From NCBI GenBank assembly GCA_003427395.1, contig BFEA01000150.1, positions 1,235,449 to 1,282,246 of the forward strand: a stretch of 46,798 bases of DNA, in the 5' to 3' direction. The DNA is from Chara braunii (Eukaryota > Streptophyta > Charophyceae > Charales > Characeae). How positions within the stretch are numbered: position 1 is the stretch's first letter; every line of letters begins with the position of its first letter. This document shows, piece by piece, positions 20,761 through 31,022 of the stretch. A program made the position numbers and the translations under genes. The notes beneath the pieces are model-generated. The model saw only the letters and a list, made by a program, of their open reading frames with translations. It made no database searches and had not been told where the DNA came from.

Positions 20761-20871
20761 CTACTATCTTCACCTGAATAGAACGCCCGGTCATTATAGT
20801 TGTATTTGGCACAACTTTCAACTCAGATACGATAATAATTATCAGGCGTTCTATTCGGGTGAAGACGGTAG
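20761..20871. mobile_element. MITE family 2, copy a (111 bp)
   Basis: The left end CTACTATCTTCACCTGAATA is the near-perfect reverse complement of the right end (CTACCGTCTTCACCCGAATA when read inward); about 26 of 29 bases pair. The interior carries GGTCATTATAG. A related element with the same ends is at 45600-45747. It sits inside the LINE's RT-thumb region. Confidence 0.75.
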
Positions 20872-21397
20872 TCCCCCTTTCGTTCTCGGTTGTGTCAGTA
20901 TGTCCCATTTCACCCAGCAACACTGTCTTTCTACAAATAGGTCGTGAGGGCCTTTCTGAGACTTGCATATTGTTTTTGGTTTAGGGGCCACACTGCGAGT
21001 TTATACAAGATTGCCGCCAGGATGGCGTTATTGATAGTCAGTGCGTGTCCCATTAACGAGGTGTGCAGGCTGGCCCATTTGCCTAGTCCGTTCGCTGCAA
21101 GATTCACCAGATTGTCTCCATGGTCCGGCGAGGGCAAAGTGTTGTCTGTTTGACGCCCAAAATTCTGATTGTTGCGTCTCTTTATGCCCATGAAATAAGC
21201 GGCTGTTGCAGCGGCCCTACATCTTGCGGGTGTATCCACCACCCCTCTGTTTTGGTGTTCCAGTTGACATTCATATCCGCTGCCAATGATAACAGGTTGA
21301 TGGCTTGTGTCAAAGCTTGAAGGCTTTGATCATCCGTCTTGATGACCGCATTGAGATCATCTGCAAAGAGTGATGTCACCGGGGCGAGATGCTGTGG
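20872..21397 (-). pseudogene. LINE reverse transcriptase, C-terminal part (FADD)
   Basis: The minus strand reads VTSLFADDLNAVI, the RT catalytic box (FADD, a common LINE form of the Y/FxDD motif), then NWNTKTEGWW. In another frame (21242-20931) it reads LAANGLGKWASLHTSLMGHALTINNAILAA, the RT thumb block with the LxxxGRxxLINxVL pattern. The N-terminal half is at 34869-35425. The gypsy element 21398-34868 separates the RQGDP and FADD motifs. Confidence 0.9.
21394..21397. repeat. 4 bp target-site duplication, left side of gypsy
   Basis: GTGG here matches GTGG at 34869-34872, flanking TGTGACG...CGTCACA ends. The LINE reading frame is restored across the junction once the element and one copy are ignored. 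Confidence 0.8.
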
Positions 21398-24001
21398 TGT
21401 GACGCCCAGAAACCTCACGCCCAGCGCGACTTCCTGATCGGAGTGGGATGGGGGGGCCCGGAAGTGCGAAAAGGGGTGTGCCAAGGATTTTAGGAAAGTG
21501 GGGGTGGCGTCCTAGGTCGGAACTGAGATCTCCTATGGCAAGTTCCCGGGGTACAGGTGCAAAAGGGGATATAGTCAGAGGGGGGGGTGTTGATGTCATG
21601 CAGGCAGATGGCATGCGTAGTGAATCTCCGGATACAGCTCTGGGACACTTCTCCGGTTATCGCCGTACCGATAGATTTAAACACTCTTGCTTTCCCGAAC
21701 AAAATCCCAACAACATTGCCCCTTCCAACAGGTTTAACGTTTAAGGCCAACAGGGAAAAAGAATCACCATCGCCGTTGGTTTCGTCTTCGAGATTGGTCG
21801 TGCGATTCGACCAGTTGTCGGTGCTGCGCGTAACAGGCCTCGGGTTCCGCCGAGGCAGGCCGTACGCGGAGGTTGTGCAATCGCCGTTCAGCTTCGGTTC
21901 GGGCCTATCGGGTAGCTCTCGAAGCTCGGCGCGCCCGGTGATACCGATAACCCTCGCACGACGGGTTGGGCCAGTAGCGAGCTATGGAATTCCACGGTAC
22001 TACTATGAGTTGGTGATACGGGAGAAGGATATGGAAGGGAGGGAAGTTGGTAGTAATAACGACGAAGCCGGGGGATATAAAATATTGCGTGTTATAAGTT
22101 NTGAGTTGGTGATACGGGAGAAGGATATGGAAGGGAGGGAAGTTGGTAGTAATAACGACGAAGCCGGGGGATATAAAATATTGCGTGTTATAAGTTTTCG
22201 GGTAGTCGGGACACCTGAGGTCGCTAGTTATGGCACAGTGAAAATCTCTTGCGCATAATCGATCGTCTTCTGTCAAGCAAGGGAATTCCGGATTTCTTAA
22301 ATTTCCCCGCCGTCTTAGTTGTTCGTCTTCCTAATACTCGCGATATTCCGGATCCCTCAGAGTTTCGTAGTCAGACACATAGGAAGGAGACCGCGCAGCC
22401 ATGTCGATTTAGCAAGTCGTATCCCCCACATCTTTACGCAAGGTTAAGGCTGACTTACGCAGACGAGTGCGTACGTGGCGACTCAGTTTTCTCGAGATCG
22501 CGATTGTACGCACGCATGTACGTAAGGAACAACCGATTGGTTCCGTGTGTCGGTGACATTCAATCGTAGATGCAATTATCCTACCAATCACTACATGCCA
22601 TATATGTTACCCAAAGATCGACAGTTAGACTTCAGACATCCAAAGTGAGCATTCTCCATCAGGCCTGATCGCGCATCTCATGCAGGCGAACAATGGTCAG
22701 AGACAACACGCATTGTAAAAACAGATCGAAAAGACCGCTAACAAAAAGAGATCCTACATTCATTCCATGCACACATCCCGAGCGAACAACAAGAGAAATT
22801 CGAGACAATATATAAGAGAAGTTCGAAAGAAAAAGACTGCGATAGAGGGATCGGCCACATCAGACTCAAAATTATACAGATGGACAAAAGAGAAATGAAA
22901 AGAACAACAAAAGGAATCCTCATCTCACACCCGCACCACTGCTCTCTCTCTTTCTCTCTCTCTCCTGCTGCGGGAAGTTCGTCACGGCGCATCAATACCC
23001 ACGATATTGGTCAGTCCGTCGCCTCGTATCCACACAGAGTTGTCGCCCCGCTTGGTTCAAGCATGCAAGCCAGGTTCGCCCGTGCACCACAGTCCGTCGC
23101 GGCCCCGCACGTCAACCCCACATACCCGACACCAGCTCGTCGGATCACCCAACTTTCACACTCACTCACCTTCCAACTTGCTTGTTAGCCGACCCTCACT
23201 GATCACGCTAACCTCGAAATTCTTTGAGAGCAATCGAATCGCGCTTGCGAAATTTATAGCATGCATGTCTGCGCGAAGGGTACGAGATTACGCCCAGATG
23301 GACACGAAGAGAAGAGAGGACGTGCCTACGTCTGCATGGCCAGGCCGCGGCGTGGGGTCGTAGCCACTCTCCACGCATCGATCCGGTCATGCAGGCGCTT
23401 CGGCCAATTAGAACAGAGCATGTGAGACGAGAAAGAAGAAGGAAGAAGGCGGGCAACATAGGAGAATCAAGAACGAAGAAGGATTATAGTTATGATCGCG
23501 CCCGCCAAAAATAACAGTTGCACAAGATTAAAGGCGCGATCCAGTCAGAACCCAGTTCCTTGCGCCACAAGATGTGTGCGAACGTTGCGCAACAAAAATT
23601 TAGAGTACCTAAATTCCTAGCCTAAGTCCTAATTGCAGAAATGAAATTCCGGAGAAAAATAATTCTGAGAGCCCGGTGGGGCTCAACATGAGTTAAAAAT
23701 TCAAAAACGAAAATTCCCACGCGCCTATCGCGCCAAAATTCCTAATGCTCACAGCAGAACAAGAAAGAAGCTATGATACAATTATTTCTTGTGCCCGTTA
23801 TGGCGCAGTCATCCAATCGTCGGCGCGGGGCTTTCCGGCGCTGGCTCAACGAGTTCAAACAAAAATGAAAAAGAAGCGAGGATATCCATGCAATTTGCCT
23901 AACCGAACCCCGCTTACCCCCGTCACCGCTCAAAGCCTTCTCGTTTTCGCCCATCGGCCTCCCGCAGGAAATCGCGCGATTACAGGAGATAGCTCTTTAC
24001 A
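21398..24001 (-). repeat. 3' LTR of the gypsy element
   Basis: Collinear with 32352-34868. In minus orientation it begins TGTAAAGAGCTATCTCC and ends CGTCACA. It is longer than its partner mainly because a 95-base block is present twice around a single N (22006-22196), an assembly artefact. A short extra end (GTTTCTGGGCGTCACA) is missing from the inner end of the other LTR. Confidence 0.9.
22006..22196. other. Artificial 95 bp duplication around a single N
   Basis: 22006-22100 and 22102-22196 are identical, joined by N at 22101. The other LTR has only one copy (about 32954-33050). This is what overlapping contig ends joined without merging look like. Confidence 0.9.
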
Positions 24002-24074
24002 TATGTGACGCCCAGGGGGTTCCAACCTTGAGCAGACTCCTGCTTGCTCGATTCTTCGACACGTGTCGACTTCT

Positions 24075-24947
24075 CTAATCGATCGACGACATGGAGCTCG
24101 CTTCGTGCCACTTACCGTAGGATAAGAGTGTGGAAGTCATCCACGTGGCATTCGTAGGCTCTGTCCTACAAGTTTCCGGGAAGGGCGATCTAATCACGGA
24201 CGGAGGAGGAGGTGGAGGATCTTGGGGAAGAGGGGGCATGAAACGATGGATCTCCTGGGTTCCGAGGGCGGGGAGGGGAGTGTAGTGGATGGAACGGTGG
24301 ATGCGGGGGAAACGAGGGTACTCGTGTTGATGAGGAAGCGAGGCGAGGAAGTCGGGATAGAAGGTGGAGATGGTGCGACGGAGGGCCGCGCGAAAGTTCT
24401 CGTAGTTTTCACAGGCGGGGATCGTACCAGAGATAATACAATAAACTTCTATGTTATTGTATTCCCGCCAGTTCGCACTAAAGAAAAGGACATGGAGAAG
24501 GAAGGAATCGACGAGAGAGCGAGTGGTGGAGTGCGGGACGATGGTGATCAGGAGACGTGTGGCGTAGAGTTGATGGAAGAGGGTGGGCAGGAAAGGACAC
24601 CATCCATCGGGGAAAGGGGGTCGACCTGGGAGTTGGCGGACCATCATGTAATCATGGGGACAGCGGGATAATGACTGGGGACGAATCCCGATCGCCCGCA
24701 TCTCTACGAAGGCGAAGGGTAGGGCGGGGTATGGAAAGGGATGGAGTCGGCGATTCACTCCTCCTATGGCGGCGGCTTCCCGATCCCTCGACGGCAGCTC
24801 CATCGTCTTCGGGCTCCTCGCACGGCGGCTCCGGATTGAGCGGCGGGTCTCCCAACAACAGCTCCGGCAAGGGCCCTTCCTTGATCGGTCACTTGCCTTC
24901 CGCCTTTTCTTGTCGCCTCTGCGCTTCGGCCTCTCTTTCTTCTTCAC
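24075..24947 (-). pseudogene. Gypsy extra 3' ORF, third segment
   Basis: This 290-codon frame lies just inside the 3' LTR. It starts with a Lys/Arg-rich stretch (KKKERPKRRGDKKRRKASD) that could be a nuclear localisation or nucleic-acid-binding tail, then a region with FHQLYATRLLITIV, WREYNNIEVYCI and FRAALRRTISTFYPDFLASL, and ends Pro-rich. I recognise no domain, signal peptide or membrane segment, so it is not a typical envelope. It is in the same frame as the segment at 25757, separated by one stop and an acidic/basic low-complexity stretch, suggesting one ancestral protein. Confidence 0.5.
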
Positions 24948-25028
24948 TTTGCCTGGGCTGATCGCCTGCTTCTCCGGGCTCGCTCTCCTCCTCTTCTTTT
25001 TCTTCCTCCTCTTCCTCTTCCTATCTCT

Positions 25029-25757
25029 CTAATTCTTCCTCGGTCTCTTCTTCGTCGAGGTAGTCGGAATCATCCGGATCCGTGCGCGATTCTTCTTCTC
25101 TTCTTCTTCTTCTTCTTCTTCTTCTTCTTCTTCTTCTTCTTCTTTGTCTTCGTCTTCGTTGGCGGCGACCCACGCGTTTGCTCGCCGGATGACGGGGTCC
25201 CACAACACAAAATCGGTGATGTTGATTTCCAGGTAGAGATCCTGGGACGGGTAAAGACAGTTGTCCGCGTCCAACTCCGTGCACGTGGACCACAACAGAT
25301 GAGGCGCGAGCGTGTGAGGGAGTACGTAAGGGCCGGGCTTGCTATCACACCTTGATAGGATGTCAAGGGGCAGATCGTCCACTAGCTGCGCCAAGAACAC
25401 CAATAACTCGCTCGTGATGAGGGCGAGATTTCCCTCCTCCACCTTGCCAAATACTATGCCCCGCAACTCTCCCTCCCTTTCCGTGCGCCAGGCCTGCACA
25501 ATCAGCAGCTCCACCTCATCATTCGGGACTTCAGTCCCCTCTCCTCCGGGCGCTGGCTCGGACCAATGAAAGATCACCTCCACGAGGCAGAAGCTAAGCT
25601 CCAGGCAAGCGTCCCACCAATCATTCCAGTTATCTTCGCTCAGGATCGGCACGTTGAGCGGCTTGATGCAGAAAGAGAGGGTGGGGGCGTGAGCGGACTG
25701 CCAGAAGATGGGGAGATCGGAAGGAAGACCGAAGAGAGAAAGACGACGACGACTCAT
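25029..25757 (-). pseudogene. Gypsy extra 3' ORF, second segment (acidic tract)
   Basis: From ATG at 25757 the frame reads through LNVPILSEDNWNDWWDACLE, then HWSEPAPGGEGTEVPNDEVE and ITSELLVFLAQLVDDLPLDI, and enters a poly-Glu run encoded by a TTC microsatellite (about 25094-25145). After the run the more protein-like acidic sequence (DPDDSDYLDEEETEEELER) is in another frame, so the microsatellite has shifted the frame. The ATG overlaps the stop of the preceding ORF (ATGA). Function unknown. Confidence 0.5.
25094..25145. repeat. (TTC)n microsatellite encoding poly-Glu
   Basis: About 15 TTC units on the plus strand give GAA repeats in the minus-strand ORF. Length change here explains the frame disagreement on either side. 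Confidence 0.9.
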
Positions 25758-26233
25758 TGGGGCGGTGCAAAAGGGAGAAGTTCTGGAAGCAGGACTGGCG
25801 GCGAACTGCTTGAAGAGCGGAGCTGCAGATCGATGTCGTGCGAGGTCACGACCGTGTCTCCTCGACAGGCTAGGAGCGTCGTCCACACGGCCGCAATCTC
25901 TTCCCCCCAAGTTCTCAAGGTCCGAAAGATGTCCGCGTGGATCGCCGAAGGTATCGTGGTGACATCCCCGGTGAAGACGATGATGATGGAGACGTGGCTG
26001 ACCCCGGGCAGAGACAGGCGTTGAAAGGCCGAGATCTCGGCTAGTACACGTGTTGCTCCCGCCTCCGCAAATCGGAACTCGGTTGCCGCGTGGATCGCCG
26101 CAGTACTGAAGAAGGCTGCAAAACGGAGAAGGTCGGGGCTGAGTCGAGGCCGCTGCACTTGCCGGATTATCGAGATTCGCCCCCTTGGGGTCATCAACTG
26201 CGCACTAATTGGCTGCTCCACCGAAAAGCTCAT
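25754..26233 (-). CDS. Gypsy extra 3' ORF, first segment (unknown, ~159 aa)
   Basis: The likely start is ATG at 26233 (MSFSVEQPISAQLM), about 170 bases after the end of pol. The protein contains ARVL-like helices, SHVSIIIVFTGDVTTIPSAI and LRTWGEEIAAVWTTLL, ending SSSPPVLLPELLPF. It is not proline/glycine filler and looks like a genuine folded domain of unknown function. Its TGA overlaps the ATG of the next ORF at 25757. It has no RT, protease, chromodomain or envelope features. It may have been one ORF with the next two before frameshifts. Confidence 0.5.
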   Translation of the reverse strand: MSFSVEQPISAQLMTPRGRISIIRQVQRPRLSPDLLRFAAFFSTAAIHAATEFRFAEAGATRVLAEISAFQRLSLPGVSHVSIIIVFTGDVTTIPSAIHADIFRTLRTWGEEIAAVWTTLLACRGDTVVTSHDIDLQLRSSSSSPPVLLPELLPFAPPQ

Positions 26234-26403
26234 GGCGATGGGGGCGGGGACGGAGTTGCTGACAAAGAAGGAGAGGGGGATGCTAGACAATCGTCGTCGT
26301 CTTCGGTGTCGAAGGAGGAAGAACACGAAGGAGGAGATGGGGAGATAGGGAGGGGACGCACATAGGACACGTGGCGAACGATCGGACGAGCCGATCGGCT
26401 GCC

Positions 26404-27648
26404 TTAGACCTCGGGCGCTAGCCGCACCGTGTTCACCCCGTTCGGGCCGAGCTCGACCACGCGAAATCGCCCGAAGAATCGTGGCGCTAACTTCCCTTGG
26501 CGAGCACATTTCCTCACCTACACCATATCCCCCAATTTATACTGGGGCCACGGACCCGCGTTCCCATTTCGGGCCTCGTAGCTTCGGACCTGTCATCCGT
26601 ACGCCAATTCAGTCATCCGCTGGCGCTTTCGGGCCAGTCGGGGAAGGGACCATTCCATCAATTCCAAGTGTCGTTTGACCTTGTCCCGGGCCGTGGCCCT
26701 CGTAAGCCGTTTGCCCAGGGCCAATTCATCGTGGAGACTCGATATCGAGACGCATGCCAAGCTATTGGTACGCAATTGAAAAGCGGTGAAGCCTGTAGAT
26801 TCATGGGGCGTCCTCGATGGGCCGCCAAGATGTGATCTACGATATCAGGCCAAGGCCTAGGGTCTCGAGCTGCGATATTTCGTCGCAGAGCCGTCTTAAT
26901 CACCCGGTTCGCGTTTTCTACCAGCCCATTAAACTGTGACATGTGGGGTGCAGTATTACGAATGGCGACACCATGTATGACCAGATTCCTTAAAACTTCC
27001 CCTCTAAATTCCGCCCCATTGTCAGTTAAAATTTCTTCCATGTCTTGGTGTATCCCGAGAAAATGGTTGACGTACCACGCAATTTTTGCCGCCTGTCGCG
27101 TTCGATATGGATACGCCGACCCATTTCGAAAAGTGATCCACAAATACCAATAAAAGTGAATATTCAACAGCTATTCGGTCCAGGAGGCACCACGATATCG
27201 GTAGTATCCATACTAACTCTTTGAAATGGCCGTTCGACTACAGTCGGGACTATCGATTTCGGCGACTGAATCGACGTCTCGTCAGTGGCGCAAACCTGAC
27301 AGTTTCGGACGATGAACTTAACATCGTCGTGAATATTGGACCAATACCATTCATTTTTATCGATCGCCGTCTCGGTGATACCATTCATTTTTATCGATCG
27401 CCGTCTCGGTGATACCATTCATTTTTATCGATCGCCGTCTCGGTGATTCGGACGGCGAAATGGGCCGCAGTTTCCTCGTGCGCCGACTTAACCCAGTCAT
27501 ACTACATGAATGGGTGCGGTACAGTCATCCATATCCCACTACTGTCCGTCTTCCGTTTCTCCAACCGTCCCTCGTTCCATCGATAGTCCCGAGCCCTCTC
27601 ATTAGCCCTCCTCCAATCCTCCCTAGTGAAGTATTGGAGGGGGTTCCC
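26404..27648 (-). pseudogene. Gypsy integrase (HHCC, DDE core, GPF-like end)
   Basis: Order on the minus strand: a linker with FTREDWRRANERARDYRW; HHCC zinc site seen as AHEETAAHF and NCQVC; then MDTTDI (first catalytic Asp); LTDNGAEF (second Asp, near 27040); and GLVENANR (catalytic Glu). The C-terminus has FFGRFRVVELGP...VRLAPEV, a GPY/F-like module, ending at a stop at 26404. It is broken by a stop after PHPF, by a 34 bp triplication (27344-27445) and by frameshifts near 27165 and 26600. In a live element it inserts the cDNA. No chromodomain is visible. Confidence 0.88.
27344..27445. repeat. 34 bp unit repeated three times in integrase
   Basis: The unit starting ATACCATTCATTTTTATCGA occurs at 27344, 27378 and 27412 with no differences seen. 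Because 34 is not a multiple of 3, the two extra copies (68 bases) shift the integrase frame just before the HHCC cysteines. Confidence 0.92.
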
Positions 27649-27684
27649 TACTACAGTAGCCATCAATGCGACATCGGTTCATAC

Positions 27685-28044
27685 TTAAGCCCTTCTAAAC
27701 CTTTGGGTCTTTTCCAGACCCTCTGACGTGGCATCGAGGAACCGAGCCTCGGTCGGGATTTTGTCGGTTCGGCATAGGGGACACAGCCAAGGTTTATTGC
27801 CACTTCGATGCTGGATGCAGGAGCCATAGGCTCTCGACACGCACTGCCGACAATCTATCCATTCGACATACCCTTCCCCACTAGGATGCATAGGGACCGA
27901 GTAGACTCGCGAAATTGCTTCGCAAAAATAACAAAATTTGTCAGGTAAAGAGAGAAGAGAGGAGGAAAGAGGAGAGGGAGAGGCTCCAGAGTTACCTCCG
28001 TCACCCATTGCCACGTGCTTGCTTCTGGTCTCGTGGAAGAACAA
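27685..28044 (-). pseudogene. PHD-like zinc finger within gypsy pol
   Basis: This 119-codon frame lies between RNase H and integrase. Zinc ligands are visible as CYFC (residues 38 and 41), CRQC (65 and 68), CIQH (76 and 79) and CPLC (88 and 91), with Trp86 two residues before the seventh ligand as in PHD fingers. The spacing is C-x2-C-x23-C-x2-C-x7-C-x2-H-x8-C-x2-C. A classical PHD has His-x2-Cys in the third pair; here it is Cys-x2-His. The frame differs by one base from the RNase H ORF upstream, a decay frameshift. A role in chromatin reading during integration is inference. Confidence 0.7.
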
Positions 28045-28920
28045 CCACTTGTCCGTACCGGGGTTCGCTCGTCGGTTCTGGTTCTTTCCACGGGATGATC
28101 TTTTCTCCTTTGGCGACCTTCGTTGGTCGATGCAGTCGCGTCAACCCGTCCGCGTTCCTGTGCCTCTCCGTCTTCCGATCGATGATATTGAAATCGTATT
28201 CTTGTAGCCGTACCGCCCAACGTCCAATCATACCCGTATAGTTAGTAAGCCTTTTGAGGGCCAATAGCGGCTCGTGGTCGGTGACGAGGAGGAACTTCTG
28301 CCCGTAACCACCGTGTAGCATTCTCCCTGGGGAGCTGAATCATTCCTTTGCTCGTCTGGTACGGTACGGGATGCGTACTCGAAGACGTGTTCGCGACCAC
28401 CGTTCCCCTTCTGCGCTAGAATAGCGGAAATCGCTTCGGGTTGCCAATCTGTGATGAGAATGAATTGCTTCGCTGGGTCCGGTCGGATCAAGATAGGGGT
28501 TGTGGCCAGGGCTTCCTTGAGAGTGGTAAAGACCCGTTTGCACTCCGCGTCGCAGCTGAGGGGCTGGTCCTTTCGTAGCAAGTTCGTTAGAGGCCGTGCG
28601 AAAGCAGCGAATCCCTTGATAAATTGACGGTAATATGACGCCAGTCCCAGGAAGGCTCGAACATGCGCCAGCGACGTGGGAATTGGAGCGTCTCTGACAG
28701 CCGCGACTTTTATCGAATCGGGCCTCAAGCCTCCCCGTGTCACCACATAGCCCAAGAACGAGATTTCTGAAAGGAAGAACTCGCTTTTCTCCAGCGCAAT
28801 CTTGAATTTGGCGTCTCTCAGCGCTCCCAGCGTCCATTCAATGTGCTGTGCATGACCGTGGTACGATTCCGAGTAGACCAGGATGTCATTCATATACACA
28901 ATCACACAGAAATTAATCAT
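28001..28920 (-). pseudogene. Gypsy RT C-terminal part and RNase H
   Basis: ORF 28920-28228 contains the catalytic box as VYMNDILVYS (normally YxDD; first Asp is Asn here), then LGYVVTRGGLRPD, VRAFLGLASYYRQFIKGFA (RT connection) and ITDWQPEAISAILAQKG (RNase H start), EYASRTV. After a frameshift and apparent loss of about 40 bases near 28320, ORF 28321-28001 continues LLVTDHEPLLALKRL and RWAVRLQEYDFNI...ADGLTRL, the end of RNase H. The substitution in the active site should abolish polymerisation. Confidence 0.92.
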
Positions 28921-28953
28921 CCCCTGCGTTAACCGAGTCTTGTTGACAAAATT

Positions 28954-29600
28954 CTAGAACATCACGTTCATTGCTCTTTGAAAGGTCGCTGGCGCGTTGC
29001 AGATCCCCATCGGACATCGAACCCACTGCCACGTGCCTTCGAACAAAACGAAAGCTGTCTTAGGCCGGTCTTCCTCCTTAACCAGGATATGGTGAAATCC
29101 ATTATGAATATCAAATTTGCTAAAGTAATTAGCACATCCAATCGCATCCAGTAAATCATCAACCCGGCGGAGGGGATATACATCTTTGATCGTGATATCA
29201 TTCAACTTACGATAATCGATGCAGATGTGGACTGACCCATTCTTTTTAGGTACTAATACGACCAGGAACGGCCATGGCCCAGTGGCTGGTTCAATCCATC
29301 CATTAACTTCAAATTCCCTAATCCTCTGTAGAGTTGTCTTTCGTTCCACAAGGGAGTATCGATATGGTTTGCAGTGGATCAGAGGGTGGTTTCCGGTCTG
29401 GATTCCGTTCTGAATCACTAATGACAGTCCGATATCGGTGTCGGTTACACTAATCATTCCCTAATATTCCTTTAGGATATCCGCGATCAGGTGATGGGTT
29501 TCGTCGGGTACGTACTGTGGTACGTGCAGTTCGTATAGTTGTCCCAATAGTTGGACAATGATTGATTTGGTATTGGTTCGTGCAGTGCTTCCGGAAGGGG
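28954..29600 (-). pseudogene. Gypsy RT N-terminal part
   Basis: ORF 29457-28954 carries YSLVERKTTLQRIREFEVNG, PFLVVLVPKKNGSVHICIDY, RKLNDITIKDVYPLRRVDDL, FSKFDIHNGFHHI (catalytic Asp), KTAFVLFEGTWQWVRCPMG and APATFQRAMN, the classical Ty3/gypsy RT blocks. The frame continues upstream to about 29600 past one stop near 29459 and runs into the next RT segment past a TAG near 28955, so a single frame is cut by two stops. Confidence 0.95.
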
Positions 29601-29613
29601 GTGCAAAGATGAA

Positions 29614-30282
29614 CTAATTATCTGACCGCCAAGAGAACACCGTGACCATCATCTGCGCATCTTCTTCGCGGATTGCCACGTGTTCTTCCGGAGTGACGCC
29701 GTCGTGGATATCCTGCCATGGTACGGGTTTCTCTGCGATGATCTTGATTCCGATATCGTTGGTTTGAACTTCGGGACGCTCAGGGGGGTCCAAAGAATTG
29801 GCCTCAGCTCCTAAGCGGAGCAATCTTACCTCTTTCCCTGGGAGTAGCAGGGAACGAGGTAAGTCCGTGATGTCACATAAATTCCCATTATCGTTGTATC
29901 TTGCTAGTAGTGGAGTGATGCCCTCGTATACGGTTCGAGGGGGTTCCAAAGAATCTATCATCCTGGAAATTTGCACGAGAGTGACGAGAGACTCTCCCAC
30001 GATCATTGCGCGTGTCCTCTGTAGGTTTCGTTCCGTTATGTTGAACGATCTCGCAATCGTTCGTCGAGCTGGGTAATAAATGCGTTGTTGGGCTAGTTCT
30101 CGGACCACTAGATCATCCTCGTCATTGCCATCAGTATCACTCGAGAGTTCCCGTTTCTCTTCCCGTTTTCCTATCCGGGATTTGTTACACTCCGCGGGAT
30201 TTTTCCATGTGATCATTCGGAGGGCTCCTTTTGAAGGAGATCGCGGGGCTGCGTCTGCCATGGTTCGAAGAGTCGATCTCAT
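29614..30282 (-). pseudogene. Gypsy protease-RT linker region
   Basis: This 222-codon frame lies between protease and RT and contains FNITERNLQRTRAMIVGES, PRTVYEGITPLLARYND, PRSLLLPGKEVRLLRLG and HVAIREEDAQMMVTVFSW. I recognise no catalytic domain. Position and composition suit the variable linker/N-terminal extension of RT. It overlaps the protease ORF by 4 bases in another frame, which may be original or a decay frameshift. Confidence 0.6.
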
Positions 30283-30809
30283 GGGTATGTCGTACGGTTT
30301 TCCTCCCGTGTTTCGGAGGACAGATTGGCTCGCAACGCGGTGAGAGCTTGTAATCCTAAAAGAACGTCGTAGGTGCTTACATCTAATACTACGACATCTC
30401 CCAGGGCATGTACCTTTCCTAACCGAAAGGCAACGTTTGTCATTCGCCCTACTGTTTTAAACTTTTCTTTGTCTGCTGAGACGAGATGATCTTTCTCCGT
30501 AAGCATGATCAGGTTTTTTCTTCTTCCCGCTCTTTCTACTACCCTTGGCGAGATAGCCAAGACAGCGACTCCCGAGTCGATGATGGCATTGTACGGAATT
30601 CCCCAGACTTCGATGTCACATTCGACGGATTTCCATGGGATTGCTTTGATCCGCAGGAAGTGATCATCTTTTTGAATTAGTCCTAATCGTATAGGTTCTG
30701 ACGTGCTGGCAGGGTTCGGATTGTCTTCTTGGGCAGGGGTTTTTCCTTTCGTGTTCGTCGTTCTTGCGAGAGCGAATCGTTTTCGGTTTGCCTTGCAGTG
30801 TTGCAACAT
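30279..30809 (-). pseudogene. Gypsy aspartic protease (retropepsin)
   Basis: The 176-codon frame has VWGIPYNAIIDSGVAVLAIS, where DSG is the active-site triad of retroviral-type aspartic proteases, and a later VVVLDVSTYDVLLGLQAL, matching the ILG-like flap-following block (DVLLG). It follows a short gap after gag. In a working element it cleaves the Gag-Pol polyprotein. The open frame itself is intact across the domain, though isolated from gag and RT frames. Confidence 0.85.
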
Positions 30810-31022
30810 GCGCTTGTTAGCCTATGTCGAAATGGACAACAGATGTCCGATCGGGAGGGGAATGCGGTGATCCAGAACGCGAACGACGTTCAGAACATCT
30901 ATTTCCCGAGTGACGAAGGTGGGTCCTCCGGATTCCATTTCCCCTGGAGAGGGTCTCCATTCCGCCACCTCTCGTTGTTCATGAGCGGGTCTAATAGTCC
31001 CGATCATTCCCAACCCTGGATA

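Noticed and set aside
24075-26233. Retroviral envelope gene in the gypsy element
   Set aside because: Position fits, but no signal peptide, transmembrane segment, cleavage site or cysteine pattern is visible.
26404-26500. Chromodomain after integrase
   Set aside because: The end of pol reads as a GPF-like module and stops; the aromatic cage pattern of a chromodomain is not seen.
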